The position numbers and the translations under genes were made by a program. A stretch of DNA of 64,000 bases, from positions 1,550,001 through 1,614,000 of the forward strand of contig JADJQZ010000001.1 of the NCBI GenBank assembly GCA_016712465.1. Direction: 5' to 3'. Positions within the stretch are counted from its first letter, which is position 1, and every line of letters starts with the position of its first letter. The notes under the pieces are model-generated. The model saw only the letters and a list, made by a program, of their open reading frames with translations, was not told the DNA's origin and searched no databases. Below are positions 17,089-25,728 of this stretch, piece by piece. The DNA is from Candidatus Obscuribacter sp. (GTDB lineage: Bacteria; Cyanobacteriota; Vampirovibrionia; Obscuribacterales; Obscuribacteraceae).

Positions 17089-20000
17089 TCAGTTACTTTT
17101 GATGATTGGCTCGGTCGATGGCAATTCGCCAGGTTTGCGCTCTCGGCGCTTTTTGCGCTCAAAGGACCTGGCTATGCGGTCGAACCAAAGATAGAGATCA
17201 GGTAAAAGAAGCAAGGTGAGAAGACTGGATGTTAAAAGGCCACCAATTACCACCGTGGCGAGAGGTCGCTGCACTTCTGCACCGGCCGATGTTGAAAAGG
17301 CCATGGGTACGAAACCCAGGCTGGCAACAAGTGCTGTCATCAGAACTGGTCGCAGTCTCGTCAGCGCCCCCTTGATCACTGCCGCTTCTGTGTCCATTCG
17401 TTCTCTGAGGCTGTTTATGTAGCTGACCATTACTACGCCGTTTAAGACTGCCACACCGGATAAGGCAATAAAGCCAACTCCAGCCGATATTGAAAATGGC
17501 ATGCCGCGTATCGCCAGGGCAAAAATGCCTCCAACGACAGCGAAGGGGATGCCTGTGAATATCAAAAGCGCCTGGCTGACCGAGCCAAAGGTCATGAAGA
17601 GCAGAACGAAAATAAGAAAAAGGGCGATAGGCACAACTATTGCCAGCATCAAGCTGGCTCGTTGCAGGTTCTCGAACTGCCCGCCCCAGGTGACGTAATA
17701 GCCGTCCGGCAGCTTGACTTCTTTGTCTATGGCAGACTGAGCCTGTTGCACGAAGGTCCCGATGTCGCGTCCCCTGACGTTTACTTCAACAACAATTCGT
17801 CTCTGCCGGTCTTCGCGTGAGATTTGTGCAGGGCCTTCCACAACTTTGATTGAAGCAACGTCGGCAAGCGGAATTCTGGCTCCGTTGCGTGCTGGCACCA
17901 GTAGCGCCTTTATCGCTTCAATATCTTGACCTGTGACCTCGTTCAGGCGCACAACCAGATCAAATCTCTGCTCGCCTTCGTAGACTAATCCCGCCTGTTT
18001 GCCTGCCACAATTGACTCGACAACGTCGTTTACATCCTCGACATTCATTCCATACCGCGCTATAGCTGCGCGATCGGCAGTAATTAAAAGCTGTGGCAAC
18101 CCGGCTGTCTGCTCAACTTTCACGTCAGCGGCACCGGGTACATCCCTTACAATCTTGCCGATTTTCTCTGCTGTTTGTCTTAGTTTGTCGAGATCATCAC
18201 CGAACACCTTGATGGCAATATCTGAGCGCACGCCGGCGATTAGTTCGGCTGTACGCAGCTCTACGGGCTGAGAGAAGCTAAACATCGCCTGCGGAACCCG
18301 TGCATCGAGAGCCTTGTCCATCTTGTCCACCAGCTCTTCTCTGGTTGCCGCTGATGTCCATTCCTGAATGGGTTTCAGACCAACATACAAGTCTCCCGTA
18401 TCCACACCCATGGGATCGGTTGCCACTTCCGCTCTGCCAATCTTTGACACCACCTTTGTTACCTCCGGGAAACTCAATAAGACTTTCTCGGCTTCGGTTG
18501 CTGTAGCAATAGACTGAGTCAGCGATACGCTTGGAAGTTGTTGTATCTGGACTGCAATTGCTCCTTCGTCCAAACGAGGGATAAATTCTGCTCCAAGCAG
18601 AGGGAATGTTATGAGGCTTAGGATAAGCAGCGTTATCGCTACAGCCATGGTCGGTCCTTGGTATGCTGTCACCGCGTCAAGAGCCCGTTTGTATGCTGTT
18701 TTGGTGACACGAACAACGAAACTCTCATGCTCGCTTACCGGTCCTTGCAGGATGAGCGTCAGCATCGCCGGAATATAAGTGAGGGAAAGTATTAGAGAAC
18801 CAGCTAGAGCGAACACAATGGTCATGGACATCGGTTTGAACATCTTGCCTTCAACGCCTGAGAGACTGAAGATTGGCAAATAAACAATGGCGATTATTGC
18901 CACCGCAAAGACCACAGGCCGGCCCACCTCCAGGCAAGCATTGAGAATGGAAGTCTTAGGATCGTCCTTAAGACCTTTGCGCTGGGCGCTAGAAAGCCGC
19001 CTGATTGCGTTTTCGACCATAACCACAGCGCCGTCTACAATCAGCCCAAAGTCTATTGCGCCCAGGCTCATCAGATTACCGGAGACCTTGAAGACGTTCA
19101 TGCAAATTGCAGCAAAGAGCATAGAAAGCGGAATGACGCTGGCGACAAGTAATGCACCGCGCCAATTCCCCAGCACGACCAGTAAGACGAAAATGACCAG
19201 GACCGCACCTTCGATAAGGTTCGATTCGACTGTGTGAATCGTCCGATCGACCAACAGTGAACGGTCGTAAAACGGCACCAACTTAGTGTCTTGAGGCAGC
19301 GACTTCTCGATTTGCTTGACACGATCCTTTACGCGCTCCACAACAGTGCGCGAATTCTCTCCTTTGAGCATCATTACAATTCCAGCAACGATTTCGCCTT
19401 TTCCATCAGCCAGTACCGCTCCTTGGCGTACTTCGGAGCCGGTGACAACTTCGCCTACGTCCTTGATGAAAACTGGAACACCTTCTTTGCCTGTCTTGAC
19501 GACGATATTGGCAATTTCCGAATTGGTGCGCGCCAGTCCTATTCCTCGCAAAATGTACTGCTCCCCTTCATGCTCGATGTAGGCGCCACCAACGTTTTCA
19601 TTGTTGGCGACCACAGAACTCAGGACATCACGAAGTGTTATTCCGTAAGATTGAAGCCTCGCTGGATCGACTCTCACTTGGAATTGTTTCTTCAAGCCGC
19701 CGTAGCTGTTCACTTCAGCAACACCGGAAACTCCCATCAACTGGCGTCTTATGATCCAGTCTTGAATCGTCCGCAGTCTAATTGGATCTTTCTTGTTGTC
19801 GCTCGCGCTCACTTCGTATTGATAAATTTCACCGAGTCCGGTTGAAATCGGCCCCATTTCCGGCGACCCAATAGACTCGGGAATTTGGCGTCTCACGTCC
19901 GACAATCTCTCCAGCACAAGTTGACGAGCAAAATATGTGTCTATTCCGTCGTTGAAAACCACAGTCACCGCCGATAGCCCGAACTTAGACACTGAGCGGA

Positions 20001-20244
20001 TCTGTGCAACTCCAGGTAGTCCGCTCATTGAGATTTCTACAGGAAAAGTAATCTGTCTTTCCACTTCAAGTGGTGCTAAAGACGGTGCGGCTGTAAGTAT
20101 CTGAACTTGGACATTCGTTATGTCTGGAACAGCATCGATTGGCAGCTTTTGCAGGCTGAATACGCCTCCTACAGCCAGGAAAATAACAAGCATCAAGACC
20201 AGCAATCTTTGCTTAATTGAAAATCGGATTAGTGAATCAATCAT
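17089..20244 (-). CDS. czcA: heavy-metal efflux RND transporter (CzcA family)
   Basis: Inner-membrane proton-driven RND pump of 1051 residues, the typical HME-RND length, with 12 expected membrane segments and two large periplasmic loops. The TM4 signature DFGLIVDGAVVMVEN (acidic D-F-G...V-D) is of the divalent-cation CzcA/CnrA type, unlike the neutral CusA version, pointing to Zn/Co/Cd/Ni. FPVEISMSGLPGV and GAEFIPRLDEGAI are typical of the family. The start overlaps the adaptor stop by one base (TGATG), implying coupled translation. The CDF gene follows. Confidence 0.93.
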   Translation of the reverse strand: MIDSLIRFSIKQRLLVLMLVIFLAVGGVFSLQKLPIDAVPDITNVQVQILTAAPSLAPLEVERQITFPVEISMSGLPGVAQIRSVSKFGLSAVTVVFNDGIDTYFARQLVLERLSDVRRQIPESIGSPEMGPISTGLGEIYQYEVSASDNKKDPIRLRTIQDWIIRRQLMGVSGVAEVNSYGGLKKQFQVRVDPARLQSYGITLRDVLSSVVANNENVGGAYIEHEGEQYILRGIGLARTNSEIANIVVKTGKEGVPVFIKDVGEVVTGSEVRQGAVLADGKGEIVAGIVMMLKGENSRTVVERVKDRVKQIEKSLPQDTKLVPFYDRSLLVDRTIHTVESNLIEGAVLVIFVLLVVLGNWRGALLVASVIPLSMLFAAICMNVFKVSGNLMSLGAIDFGLIVDGAVVMVENAIRRLSSAQRKGLKDDPKTSILNACLEVGRPVVFAVAIIAIVYLPIFSLSGVEGKMFKPMSMTIVFALAGSLILSLTYIPAMLTLILQGPVSEHESFVVRVTKTAYKRALDAVTAYQGPTMAVAITLLILSLITFPLLGAEFIPRLDEGAIAVQIQQLPSVSLTQSIATATEAEKVLLSFPEVTKVVSKIGRAEVATDPMGVDTGDLYVGLKPIQEWTSAATREELVDKMDKALDARVPQAMFSFSQPVELRTAELIAGVRSDIAIKVFGDDLDKLRQTAEKIGKIVRDVPGAADVKVEQTAGLPQLLITADRAAIARYGMNVEDVNDVVESIVAGKQAGLVYEGEQRFDLVVRLNEVTGQDIEAIKALLVPARNGARIPLADVASIKVVEGPAQISREDRQRRIVVEVNVRGRDIGTFVQQAQSAIDKEVKLPDGYYVTWGGQFENLQRASLMLAIVVPIALFLIFVLLFMTFGSVSQALLIFTGIPFAVVGGIFALAIRGMPFSISAGVGFIALSGVAVLNGVVMVSYINSLRERMDTEAAVIKGALTRLRPVLMTALVASLGFVPMAFSTSAGAEVQRPLATVVIGGLLTSSLLTLLLLPDLYLWFDRIARSFERKKRRERKPGELPSTEPIIKSN

Positions 20245-21629
20245 CAGTCACTGTCTCCGAAGCGTTCTCTTAGAACTTTTGATTTGAGTATAAAAGAACC
20301 GTCGGCGGCGACCAGTTCTCCGGCTTTTAGTCCACTAATGACCGGTACCAATCCTGACACTGCCGGTGAGACTTCCACTTTCCTAATGGCAAATTGGCCG
20401 GAGCTCTCCTTCACAAAGACGACACTTTTGCCATCAATCGTTTGAACTGCAGATTCCGGGACGTAAAGGCTTCCATCTTCTGTTGACGGCTGCTCGAACT
20501 GAACTTGTGCAAAAGATCCAACCTGCAACTTGTTGCCCGGATTGTCAATTTCAATGCGCACCCGAGCTGTCCTTGTGTCTTCGTTCAGCCTGGGATCGAC
20601 ATAATTGACTCTGCCTCTAAATATCTTTTGATTGACGACAATCCGTGCCGGGCTACCGACCGCTACCCGCACCATTTGCTTTTCCGGGACGTTGGCAATG
20701 ACCCAGAGAGTCGATGTATTTGCGATGGTCAAAAGCGGCTTGCCTTGCTCGAAGCCGGCGCCAGGGTTGACCGCTCTTTCAATCACAACGCCTGATATAG
20801 GTGACTTCAGCTCTATGCTCGAAATGTCATGTTCCGCGCCCTCGCCCTCGTTGGGAAGATGCGCGTCAAGGGCGCGCAGACCGTCTTTAATGTGCTCTGC
20901 TTCAGTTGATGCCATTTTGAGTTCGGCTTTAGCCTCGGACACCTCGCGATTAAGCGAGATATCCTTTTGAAAGTTATATTCTGCGATGGCGCGATCGTTT
21001 TGCGATTGAGCCGCTACCAGTTCCTTTTTTGCGGTCAGTCCCTCAGTAACAAGCTGTTGAGTGCGCCTAAGCGTTGCTTCAGCCTCATCAAGGTTGGCTT
21101 TTGCCTTCAAGATGTTGACCCTGTTTGCCGATTCTTGCACCCTAGCCAGGGTCATTTTTGCCAACTGCAATCGAGTTTCCGCCTCGTGAAGCTTGCCGTG
21201 CAGCTCGGCTACTTGCGGGCTATCAATGCGGACTAAGAGGGTCCCGGGAGTGACGTGGTCGCCGAGGCTCACGTATATGTTGCTCACTCGCCCTGAAACA
21301 AGGGGTGTAATTTGTTGGAGTTGCTGCTGGTTCGGTTCTACAGTGGCGGCCACTGTGAAAGTATCGTTGGGTCTTGCTGTTGTAACTGGAAGGACTTGGA
21401 TATTGCTCATGTTCTTAGCGTCAAGAGCTACGTCTGCCGCCTTCTCTGAGGACTCTGCTTGTGGCTCTTTTGTCTTTGTGGTGTTTTGACTCGACAGATG
21501 CCACCACAACAGTGCCGACAGCAATATCGCGACTGTAATTACAACGGCTGCCACAAGCCAACCCCGAGCCTGCTGAGGGGGCTTCTGTGCGTGACTGAGA
21601 TCAGAACCAAGATCATTTGGTGCTTGCAT
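20244..21629 (-). CDS. czcB: RND efflux periplasmic adaptor subunit (CzcB-like)
   Basis: Membrane-fusion protein of 461 residues joining the RND pump to an outer-membrane channel. It has one N-terminal membrane anchor (about residues 24-45), a split lipoyl/barrel-sandwich domain (VSGRVSNIYVSLGDHVTPG near 110 and LKSPISGVVIERAVNPGAG near 275), a coiled-coil hairpin (about 140-250) and a C-terminal beta-barrel. No His-rich metal-binding extension is visible. It lies directly upstream of czcA. No CzcC/TolC-like gene is found anywhere in the window. Confidence 0.9.
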   Translation of the reverse strand: MQAPNDLGSDLSHAQKPPQQARGWLVAAVVITVAILLSALLWWHLSSQNTTKTKEPQAESSEKAADVALDAKNMSNIQVLPVTTARPNDTFTVAATVEPNQQQLQQITPLVSGRVSNIYVSLGDHVTPGTLLVRIDSPQVAELHGKLHEAETRLQLAKMTLARVQESANRVNILKAKANLDEAEATLRRTQQLVTEGLTAKKELVAAQSQNDRAIAEYNFQKDISLNREVSEAKAELKMASTEAEHIKDGLRALDAHLPNEGEGAEHDISSIELKSPISGVVIERAVNPGAGFEQGKPLLTIANTSTLWVIANVPEKQMVRVAVGSPARIVVNQKIFRGRVNYVDPRLNEDTRTARVRIEIDNPGNKLQVGSFAQVQFEQPSTEDGSLYVPESAVQTIDGKSVVFVKESSGQFAIRKVEVSPAVSGLVPVISGLKAGELVAADGSFILKSKVLRERFGDSD

Positions 21630-21699
21630 GAAAAAAACAACTCCATAGCAAAACGCGAGTTAGAGCCGCAGCAATGCGCGGCTTGATACTAACTAGCGT

Positions 21700-22077
21700 T
21701 TAAACCAGAAGTTGTTGGTGCAGTTGAAATGGGGTTTGATTCGTCGGCCACGGAGGGGCACGATTTCCAACCGTAGCCTTGCAAGCGACATTAGGCACGG
21801 TGACTTGAATGCACGAGATATATAGTTGCACTGTTTTAAAGATGTCTACATTCAGCCAGGTTGAAAATGCCCCAGATCCGGCTATCGGAACACTCTTGTG
21901 GGTGAAGCAGCAACTCTTGGTATGCCCACAGTCGTTGCAGACATCTGATGCAGCGTTTGAAACTACGGACTGATTCTGGACTTGGTTTTCTGACTCAGGG
22001 CATACGCAAGGACGTACACCCGTGCAGATGCACAACATCAATATAAGCAAGCTGATGAAAATAGTATTCGTTTTCAT
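21700..22077 (-). CDS. small exported Cys-rich protein of the metal efflux operon
   Basis: A 125-residue protein with a signal peptide or anchor (residues 1-20) followed by cysteines in CVCPES, CNDCGH and SCCFTHK, which could bind metal. The C-terminal end (RAPPWPTNQTPFQLHQQLLV) resembles small proteins often encoded at the head of copper or RND efflux operons. It lies about 70 bases upstream of czcB on the same strand and probably shares its promoter. Specific function is not known. Confidence 0.65.
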   Translation of the reverse strand: MKTNTIFISLLILMLCICTGVRPCVCPESENQVQNQSVVSNAASDVCNDCGHTKSCCFTHKSVPIAGSGAFSTWLNVDIFKTVQLYISCIQVTVPNVACKATVGNRAPPWPTNQTPFQLHQQLLV

Positions 22078-22334
22078 TCTCGCGGAACCGGTCCAGAAGC
22101 CGATTTAATCTTGGCAGGAAAGGCTCTCAAAAGCAAGCGACCCCATTCAGATTTCGCAATGGTGCGAGTTGGATGTGCTTTGCTCTGTGAATTTTCTTGC
22201 TAAATATTGCCAGTTGGCTGGTTAGATCCCTAAAGTCGTGGATGCTACTTTTAATTTGACCCTCGCGATTTCTAAAACGAGTCTGGGCACGTCGTTTATG
22301 GCGCCTCAGTTTCGGTCTAAAAGGAAACTTCGTC

Positions 22335-23330
22335 ATGAGGAAGAAAAAGAAGCAGAGCCCTAAACGGGAACAGCAGAAAATCGGCGGCAAGCCCATCGAA
22401 GAAGTAACTGAACCCTGCCGGCGCCCTGGACTAATTATGCTGGCCGATAAAGAGCCAGAGATCGCACTGCAATGGTATTACCCAAAGAATTGCGGTTTCG
22501 GTCCAGAGGACTTTTCTTTCGGCTCCCAGGTCAATGCCTGGTGGCAATGTTCGGAGAACAAAAAGCACATCTGGAGAGTTAGAATCTTGACCCGGTGTGT
22601 TCAAAAACGTGGATGTCCTTTCTGTCTCGGCACTAACTTACGTGTGGCCGTGCCTTTTGAACGGTCCCTGGCTTGCTTCGATCCTGAGTTATCGAAGGAA
22701 TGGCATAAGAAAAAGAATGGAGACCTGACTCCCAAAGACGTTCTGTCGCATTCTAAAAGAGTGGTGTGGTGGCAATGTCAGACAAATCCCAATCACGCGT
22801 TTCAGCTCGATGTTTGCCGCCGTGTAAGTGAAAAAACGCGCTGCTCAGAATGTTTCAAGGAGAGTTTGCACACTCTGGATAAATATCCAGATGCCCTTAA
22901 GTACTACGACCTCAAGAAAAATCTAGGATTGAAACCTGAGGATGTTTGTATGAGAACTGCGGTCTGGTGGCGCTGTCCCGTTGCCCCAGATCATAGTTGG
23001 AAAGCGCGTTTCCGCGAAGTAATGAAGTGTAGATTTTGTTCTAAGCGAAAGGCTAGCAGCACCAGTTCACTTCAGGCAGTCTTTCCAAAATTGGCAGCCC
23101 AAGTACATCCTACCCGCAATGGAGATTTAACCGCTGACAAAATAGCGGCCCACGGCGATGACTTTATATGGTGGCGTTGCACTTACAATCCCCGCCACGT
23201 ATGGCAAGCGCGGGTCATTAACCGCACAATCAACGGTAGCAATTGTCCAGAATGCTGGGCTCTTCGTAGGCCTAAATACTTCAAAAGGCTCGCCGCTGAG
23301 CGTAAGGCTCGTGGGCAGCAGGCAGGTTGA
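22335..23330 (+). CDS. protein with four DUF4379-type zinc-ribbon repeats
   Basis: A 331-residue basic protein. After a Lys/Arg-rich N-terminus it contains four ~70-residue repeats of the DUF4379 (treble-clef zinc ribbon) pattern, each with WW-x-C, a His, then Trp/Phe-x(5-10) and CxxC: AWWQC/GCPFC, VWWQC/CSEC, VWWRC/CRFC and IWWRC/CPEC. Such proteins are thought to bind nucleic acids and are often found beside mobile or defence genes; that role is inference. ATG 22335 has AAGGAAA upstream. It is divergent from the metal efflux operon and ends about 80 bases before the repeat array. Confidence 0.75.
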   Translation: MRKKKKQSPKREQQKIGGKPIEEVTEPCRRPGLIMLADKEPEIALQWYYPKNCGFGPEDFSFGSQVNAWWQCSENKKHIWRVRILTRCVQKRGCPFCLGTNLRVAVPFERSLACFDPELSKEWHKKKNGDLTPKDVLSHSKRVVWWQCQTNPNHAFQLDVCRRVSEKTRCSECFKESLHTLDKYPDALKYYDLKKNLGLKPEDVCMRTAVWWRCPVAPDHSWKARFREVMKCRFCSKRKASSTSSLQAVFPKLAAQVHPTRNGDLTADKIAAHGDDFIWWRCTYNPRHVWQARVINRTINGSNCPECWALRRPKYFKRLAAERKARGQQAG

Positions 23331-23409
23331 CGCAGGTTCGCGTTGCCGCTGCCTCTTTGGCTCCAGCTTGCTTGTCAAGCTGTAAAGTTTTTGGTTTGCG
23401 CGAGGGTCG

Positions 23410-23695
23410 TGTCACTTTGCACGATTGTCACTTTGCACGATAAACGCTACAGTTTTTTGCAACATAAATGTGACATTGCACGATAATTGCACAGCGTCTA
23501 TATGTATGGTATTGGTCGGGCGAAATTGGCTTGATTTCGGCTATTTTTTTGATCGTGCCGGCGGCTCAATCAGTAAGCTGGTGGTAGCGGCCTGAACAAG
23601 GGCTGGAGAGATGATCGAGATGGAGCTTATCCCGCGTGTCACTTTGCACGATAAACGCTACAGTTTTTTGCAACATAAATGTGACATTGCACGAT
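23410..23695 (+). repeat. five copies of a 16-bp iterated motif (transposon-end-like)
   Basis: The motif TGTCACTTTGCACGAT occurs at 23410-23425, immediately again at 23426-23441, and at 23637-23652; the variant TGTGACATTGCACGAT occurs at 23469-23484 and 23680-23695. All are in the same orientation and close to a T6 tract. TGT-initiated, repeated sites of this kind resemble the multiple transposase-binding sites at ends of Tn7/Tn5053/Mu-type (DDE, TnsB-like) elements, but no transposase gene is seen in the window, so this is inference. Confidence 0.7.
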
Positions 23696-23847
23696 ATTTG
23701 CACAGCGTCTGTATGTATGGTATCAGCAGGGCTAAATTGCCTTGATTTCGGCTATTTTTTTGATCGTGCCGGCGGCTCAATCAGTAAGCTGGTGGTGGCG
23801 GCCTGAACAAGGGCTGGAGAGATGATTGATATGGAGCTTATGCCGCG
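23426..23847. repeat. tandem duplication of a 211-bp unit
   Basis: Two direct copies, 23426-23636 and 23637-23847, with an exact period of 211 bases and only scattered substitutions. Each unit begins with the TGTCACTTTGCACGAT motif, holds a T6 tract and the TGTGACATT variant, and ends in a GC-richer part (GCCGGCGGCTCAATCAG and onward). On the minus strand that part is the 3' end of the small reading frame ending at 23752. The duplication therefore copied the end of that frame plus downstream sequence. Confidence 0.9.
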
Positions 23848-24045
23848 AACGCGCTCTATCTCTGTTTGAATGTTCAGAGCTTTCTGAATGTTGGAACTAG
23901 TGATTTCCTCGATAACTCTGACTCTGGGGGGGCTAGTTTTTCTTGCAGCCTCCTGAGGTGAAAGACTCAACAGCCCTTTCCTTTTGAATCTAGGTGAAAG
24001 AAAGCTGGTACTCTCGTAGTACCAGCTTTTGATTGACACCGCCAA
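23752..24045 (-). CDS. possible small membrane-anchored protein, start unclear
   Basis: A reading frame of 97 codons from TTG 24045. Upstream the same frame stays open to about 24160 and encodes a convincing hydrophobic segment (AAALLFLFSLILAVS) followed by basic residues. A real protein may therefore begin further upstream, but no ATG, GTG or TTG is available there. The C-terminus (SISIISPALVQAATTSLLIE) is encoded within repeat copy 2. No family recognised. It overlaps the start region of the divergent gene at 24157. It may be a degraded gene. Confidence 0.35.
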   Translation of the reverse strand: MAVSIKSWYYESTSFLSPRFKRKGLLSLSPQEAARKTSPPRVRVIEEITSSNIQKALNIQTEIERVRGISSISIISPALVQAATTSLLIEPPARSKK

Positions 24046-24156
24046 AATCAGGGAAAATAAAAAGAGAAGAGCAGCAGCTTTAGGGTTTGGCAGCTGTATA
24101 AAGAACAGGTTATTATTCGTGAATTCGGAACCTTTGAAGTATTCGGGAGTAGCAGA

Positions 24157-24690
24157 GTGTCAGTCTGCAGCGTAAAACAATTTGAGACCATATTGAAAAT
24201 TACTGGATTGGTTTCCAGTCTACTTTTTGTAGCACCAATGTTCGTTGAAGCTGCCGATATGGCAGAGGCTCAAAACAATACCAACAATTCAGAAAGAATA
24301 GGCTGTTCGGTGTTTCTAGCGCAGTTTGATGGAGAGATAAAGTCTAAGAATAAAAGGCCCGCATATCGCTACTGCAGGTTTAGGTGGGTCGCGGATATTA
24401 AAGAATTTTCGATGTGCCGCAATTATGTAAATTTAGCATTCAATGATAGCCAATTGACCGGACCTTTATCTAATGGCAAGCATGTAGTGCGCAGTAACTC
24501 GTATTGGATAGTCTCCATTCCAGACAAATACATGACGGTAAACAATTGTGTGGTCATCGAAGACGGTGGCCTGCGACCATATAGCAACGAGAAAGTGTCA
24601 ACAATTCTCAACGAACTTTACGGAGACTCCGACAAACAGAGGTTCTTGCTTGAGCAAGTCTCTGGCATGGTTCATGCTGACGCAAACTAG
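24157..24690 (+). CDS. hypothetical exported protein
   Basis: A 177-residue protein with an N-terminal signal peptide (hydrophobic stretch about residues 13-32 ending FVEAA) and a mature domain with four cysteines (GCSVF, RYCRFRW, MCRNY, NNCVV) that could form disulfides. No family recognised. GTG 24157 has GGGAG upstream. Base composition is AT-richer than the flanking chromosome, in keeping with an acquired segment. Confidence 0.55.
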   Translation: MSVCSVKQFETILKITGLVSSLLFVAPMFVEAADMAEAQNNTNNSERIGCSVFLAQFDGEIKSKNKRPAYRYCRFRWVADIKEFSMCRNYVNLAFNDSQLTGPLSNGKHVVRSNSYWIVSIPDKYMTVNNCVVIEDGGLRPYSNEKVSTILNELYGDSDKQRFLLEQVSGMVHADAN

Positions 24691-24716
24691 GCGCTTTGAG
24701 TTACGGCAGAAAAGTG

Positions 24717-25067
24717 ATGCTTGAGTTGTACTATCGCGATACGCTTACCGGCACCATCAAAAACGAGAGACCGGACGAACTTGCCATGGTTAGGGAGATT
24801 GACTTTACCCCTGCTGCGGCCCACTACAAACACCTGTTTGCCTTCTTCAACGATCCACACGCGCGTATGTACCAGAGTCCCCCCTTCTCAGAAGAACTAA
24901 TAGAAAACTGGTTTAATAGAAGATGCTTCCGGCAGCCGAACCGAGATTTTCACCCCGGCTCTAAGCGAGATAAACGAGATTTGGTGGCGTTAGTAAGGTT
25001 CCTGTCTTATGTGCCTAGTATGTGGAGAAGCCAATGGCTGAAAGTGATAAAATGCGCGCGCAATTAA
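24717..25067 (+). CDS. hypothetical protein
   Basis: A 116-residue soluble protein starting at ATG 24717 (an in-frame TTG at 24696 lies just after the previous stop). No family recognised; it is rich in Phe, Tyr and Arg (HYKHLFAFFNDPHARMYQS). Its 3' end overlaps the next gene by 34 bases in another frame, and it begins 26 bases after the preceding gene, so the three small genes form a compact operon. Confidence 0.45.
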   Translation: MLELYYRDTLTGTIKNERPDELAMVREIDFTPAAAHYKHLFAFFNDPHARMYQSPPFSEELIENWFNRRCFRQPNRDFHPGSKRDKRDLVALVRFLSYVPSMWRSQWLKVIKCARN

Positions 25068-25540
25068 AGCAAGATGTCCTGCCCTATTTGAGATCTCTTG
25101 GCTTCAAAGGCAGTTTGCCCCATTTGAGGCGCATTCATGATCAAGGGATTGACCTCCTCTGTTTTCAGTTCAACAAGTGGGGCGAGCCTGAGCTTGTTTT
25201 GGAATACGGATACACTGGACGCTTCGCCAGTTGGCATGGGGGTCCCACTGACCAAATGCCGCCTGTGACCGAGAAAAACGTTGTAGTCTGGCACCTCGAC
25301 CTAGACTATAGAGGGCGATTGAATCCTGCGAATACTAATGCGCAGAATCGTTATCCAGAGTATTGGTTCGGATTTCAGGATGAGAGATACGCCGAATGCG
25401 CTAAGCAGATTCTCGATTGCTATCCCATTGCTGAGCTGTGGTTCAATAACATAAAAAGTGCTCCCGAAAACCAGAACATCGGTTTCACAGGGCTCAGAGC
25501 TCTCAAGGAAAAGAAGGAGAAAAAAACTTCGAATTTATAA
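25034..25540 (+). CDS. DUF4304-like protein
   Basis: A 168-residue cytosolic protein resembling DUF4304: MRAQLKQDVLPYLRSLGFKG at the start, then LRRIHDQGIDLLCFQFNKWG and an acidic/aromatic middle. ATG 25034 has GGAGA 5 bases upstream; GTG 25022 is an alternative. DUF4304 proteins are uncharacterised. It is last in the small-gene group at the right side of the accessory region. Confidence 0.65.
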   Translation: MAESDKMRAQLKQDVLPYLRSLGFKGSLPHLRRIHDQGIDLLCFQFNKWGEPELVLEYGYTGRFASWHGGPTDQMPPVTEKNVVVWHLDLDYRGRLNPANTNAQNRYPEYWFGFQDERYAECAKQILDCYPIAELWFNNIKSAPENQNIGFTGLRALKEKKEKKTSNL

Positions 25541-25728
25541 CTTCAAACCGCCAGGATTTAAGCTAAGCAAGAACAATCTTCACCTGGATGGAATCAGGGT
25601 CTTACCCGGACTCTCAAGGTCAAGGTCGAAATAATTCTGCCATCATTTCCGGTGGCGGAATTAAAGGCTAAAAAGTCAAGAAAATCTGGAGAAATTCGGA
25701 GTACCGAACGGACACACCACGACTGCTC

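Noticed and set aside
22127..22396. 89-codon minus-strand frame between the Cys-rich protein and the zinc-ribbon gene
   Set aside because: It overlaps the well-supported start of the zinc-ribbon gene on the opposite strand and its product looks like a shadow (poly-Phe from the Lys-rich region).
23390..23850. CRISPR array
   Set aside because: The repeats are irregularly spaced, unit length is 211 bases, and there are no unique spacers or cas genes.
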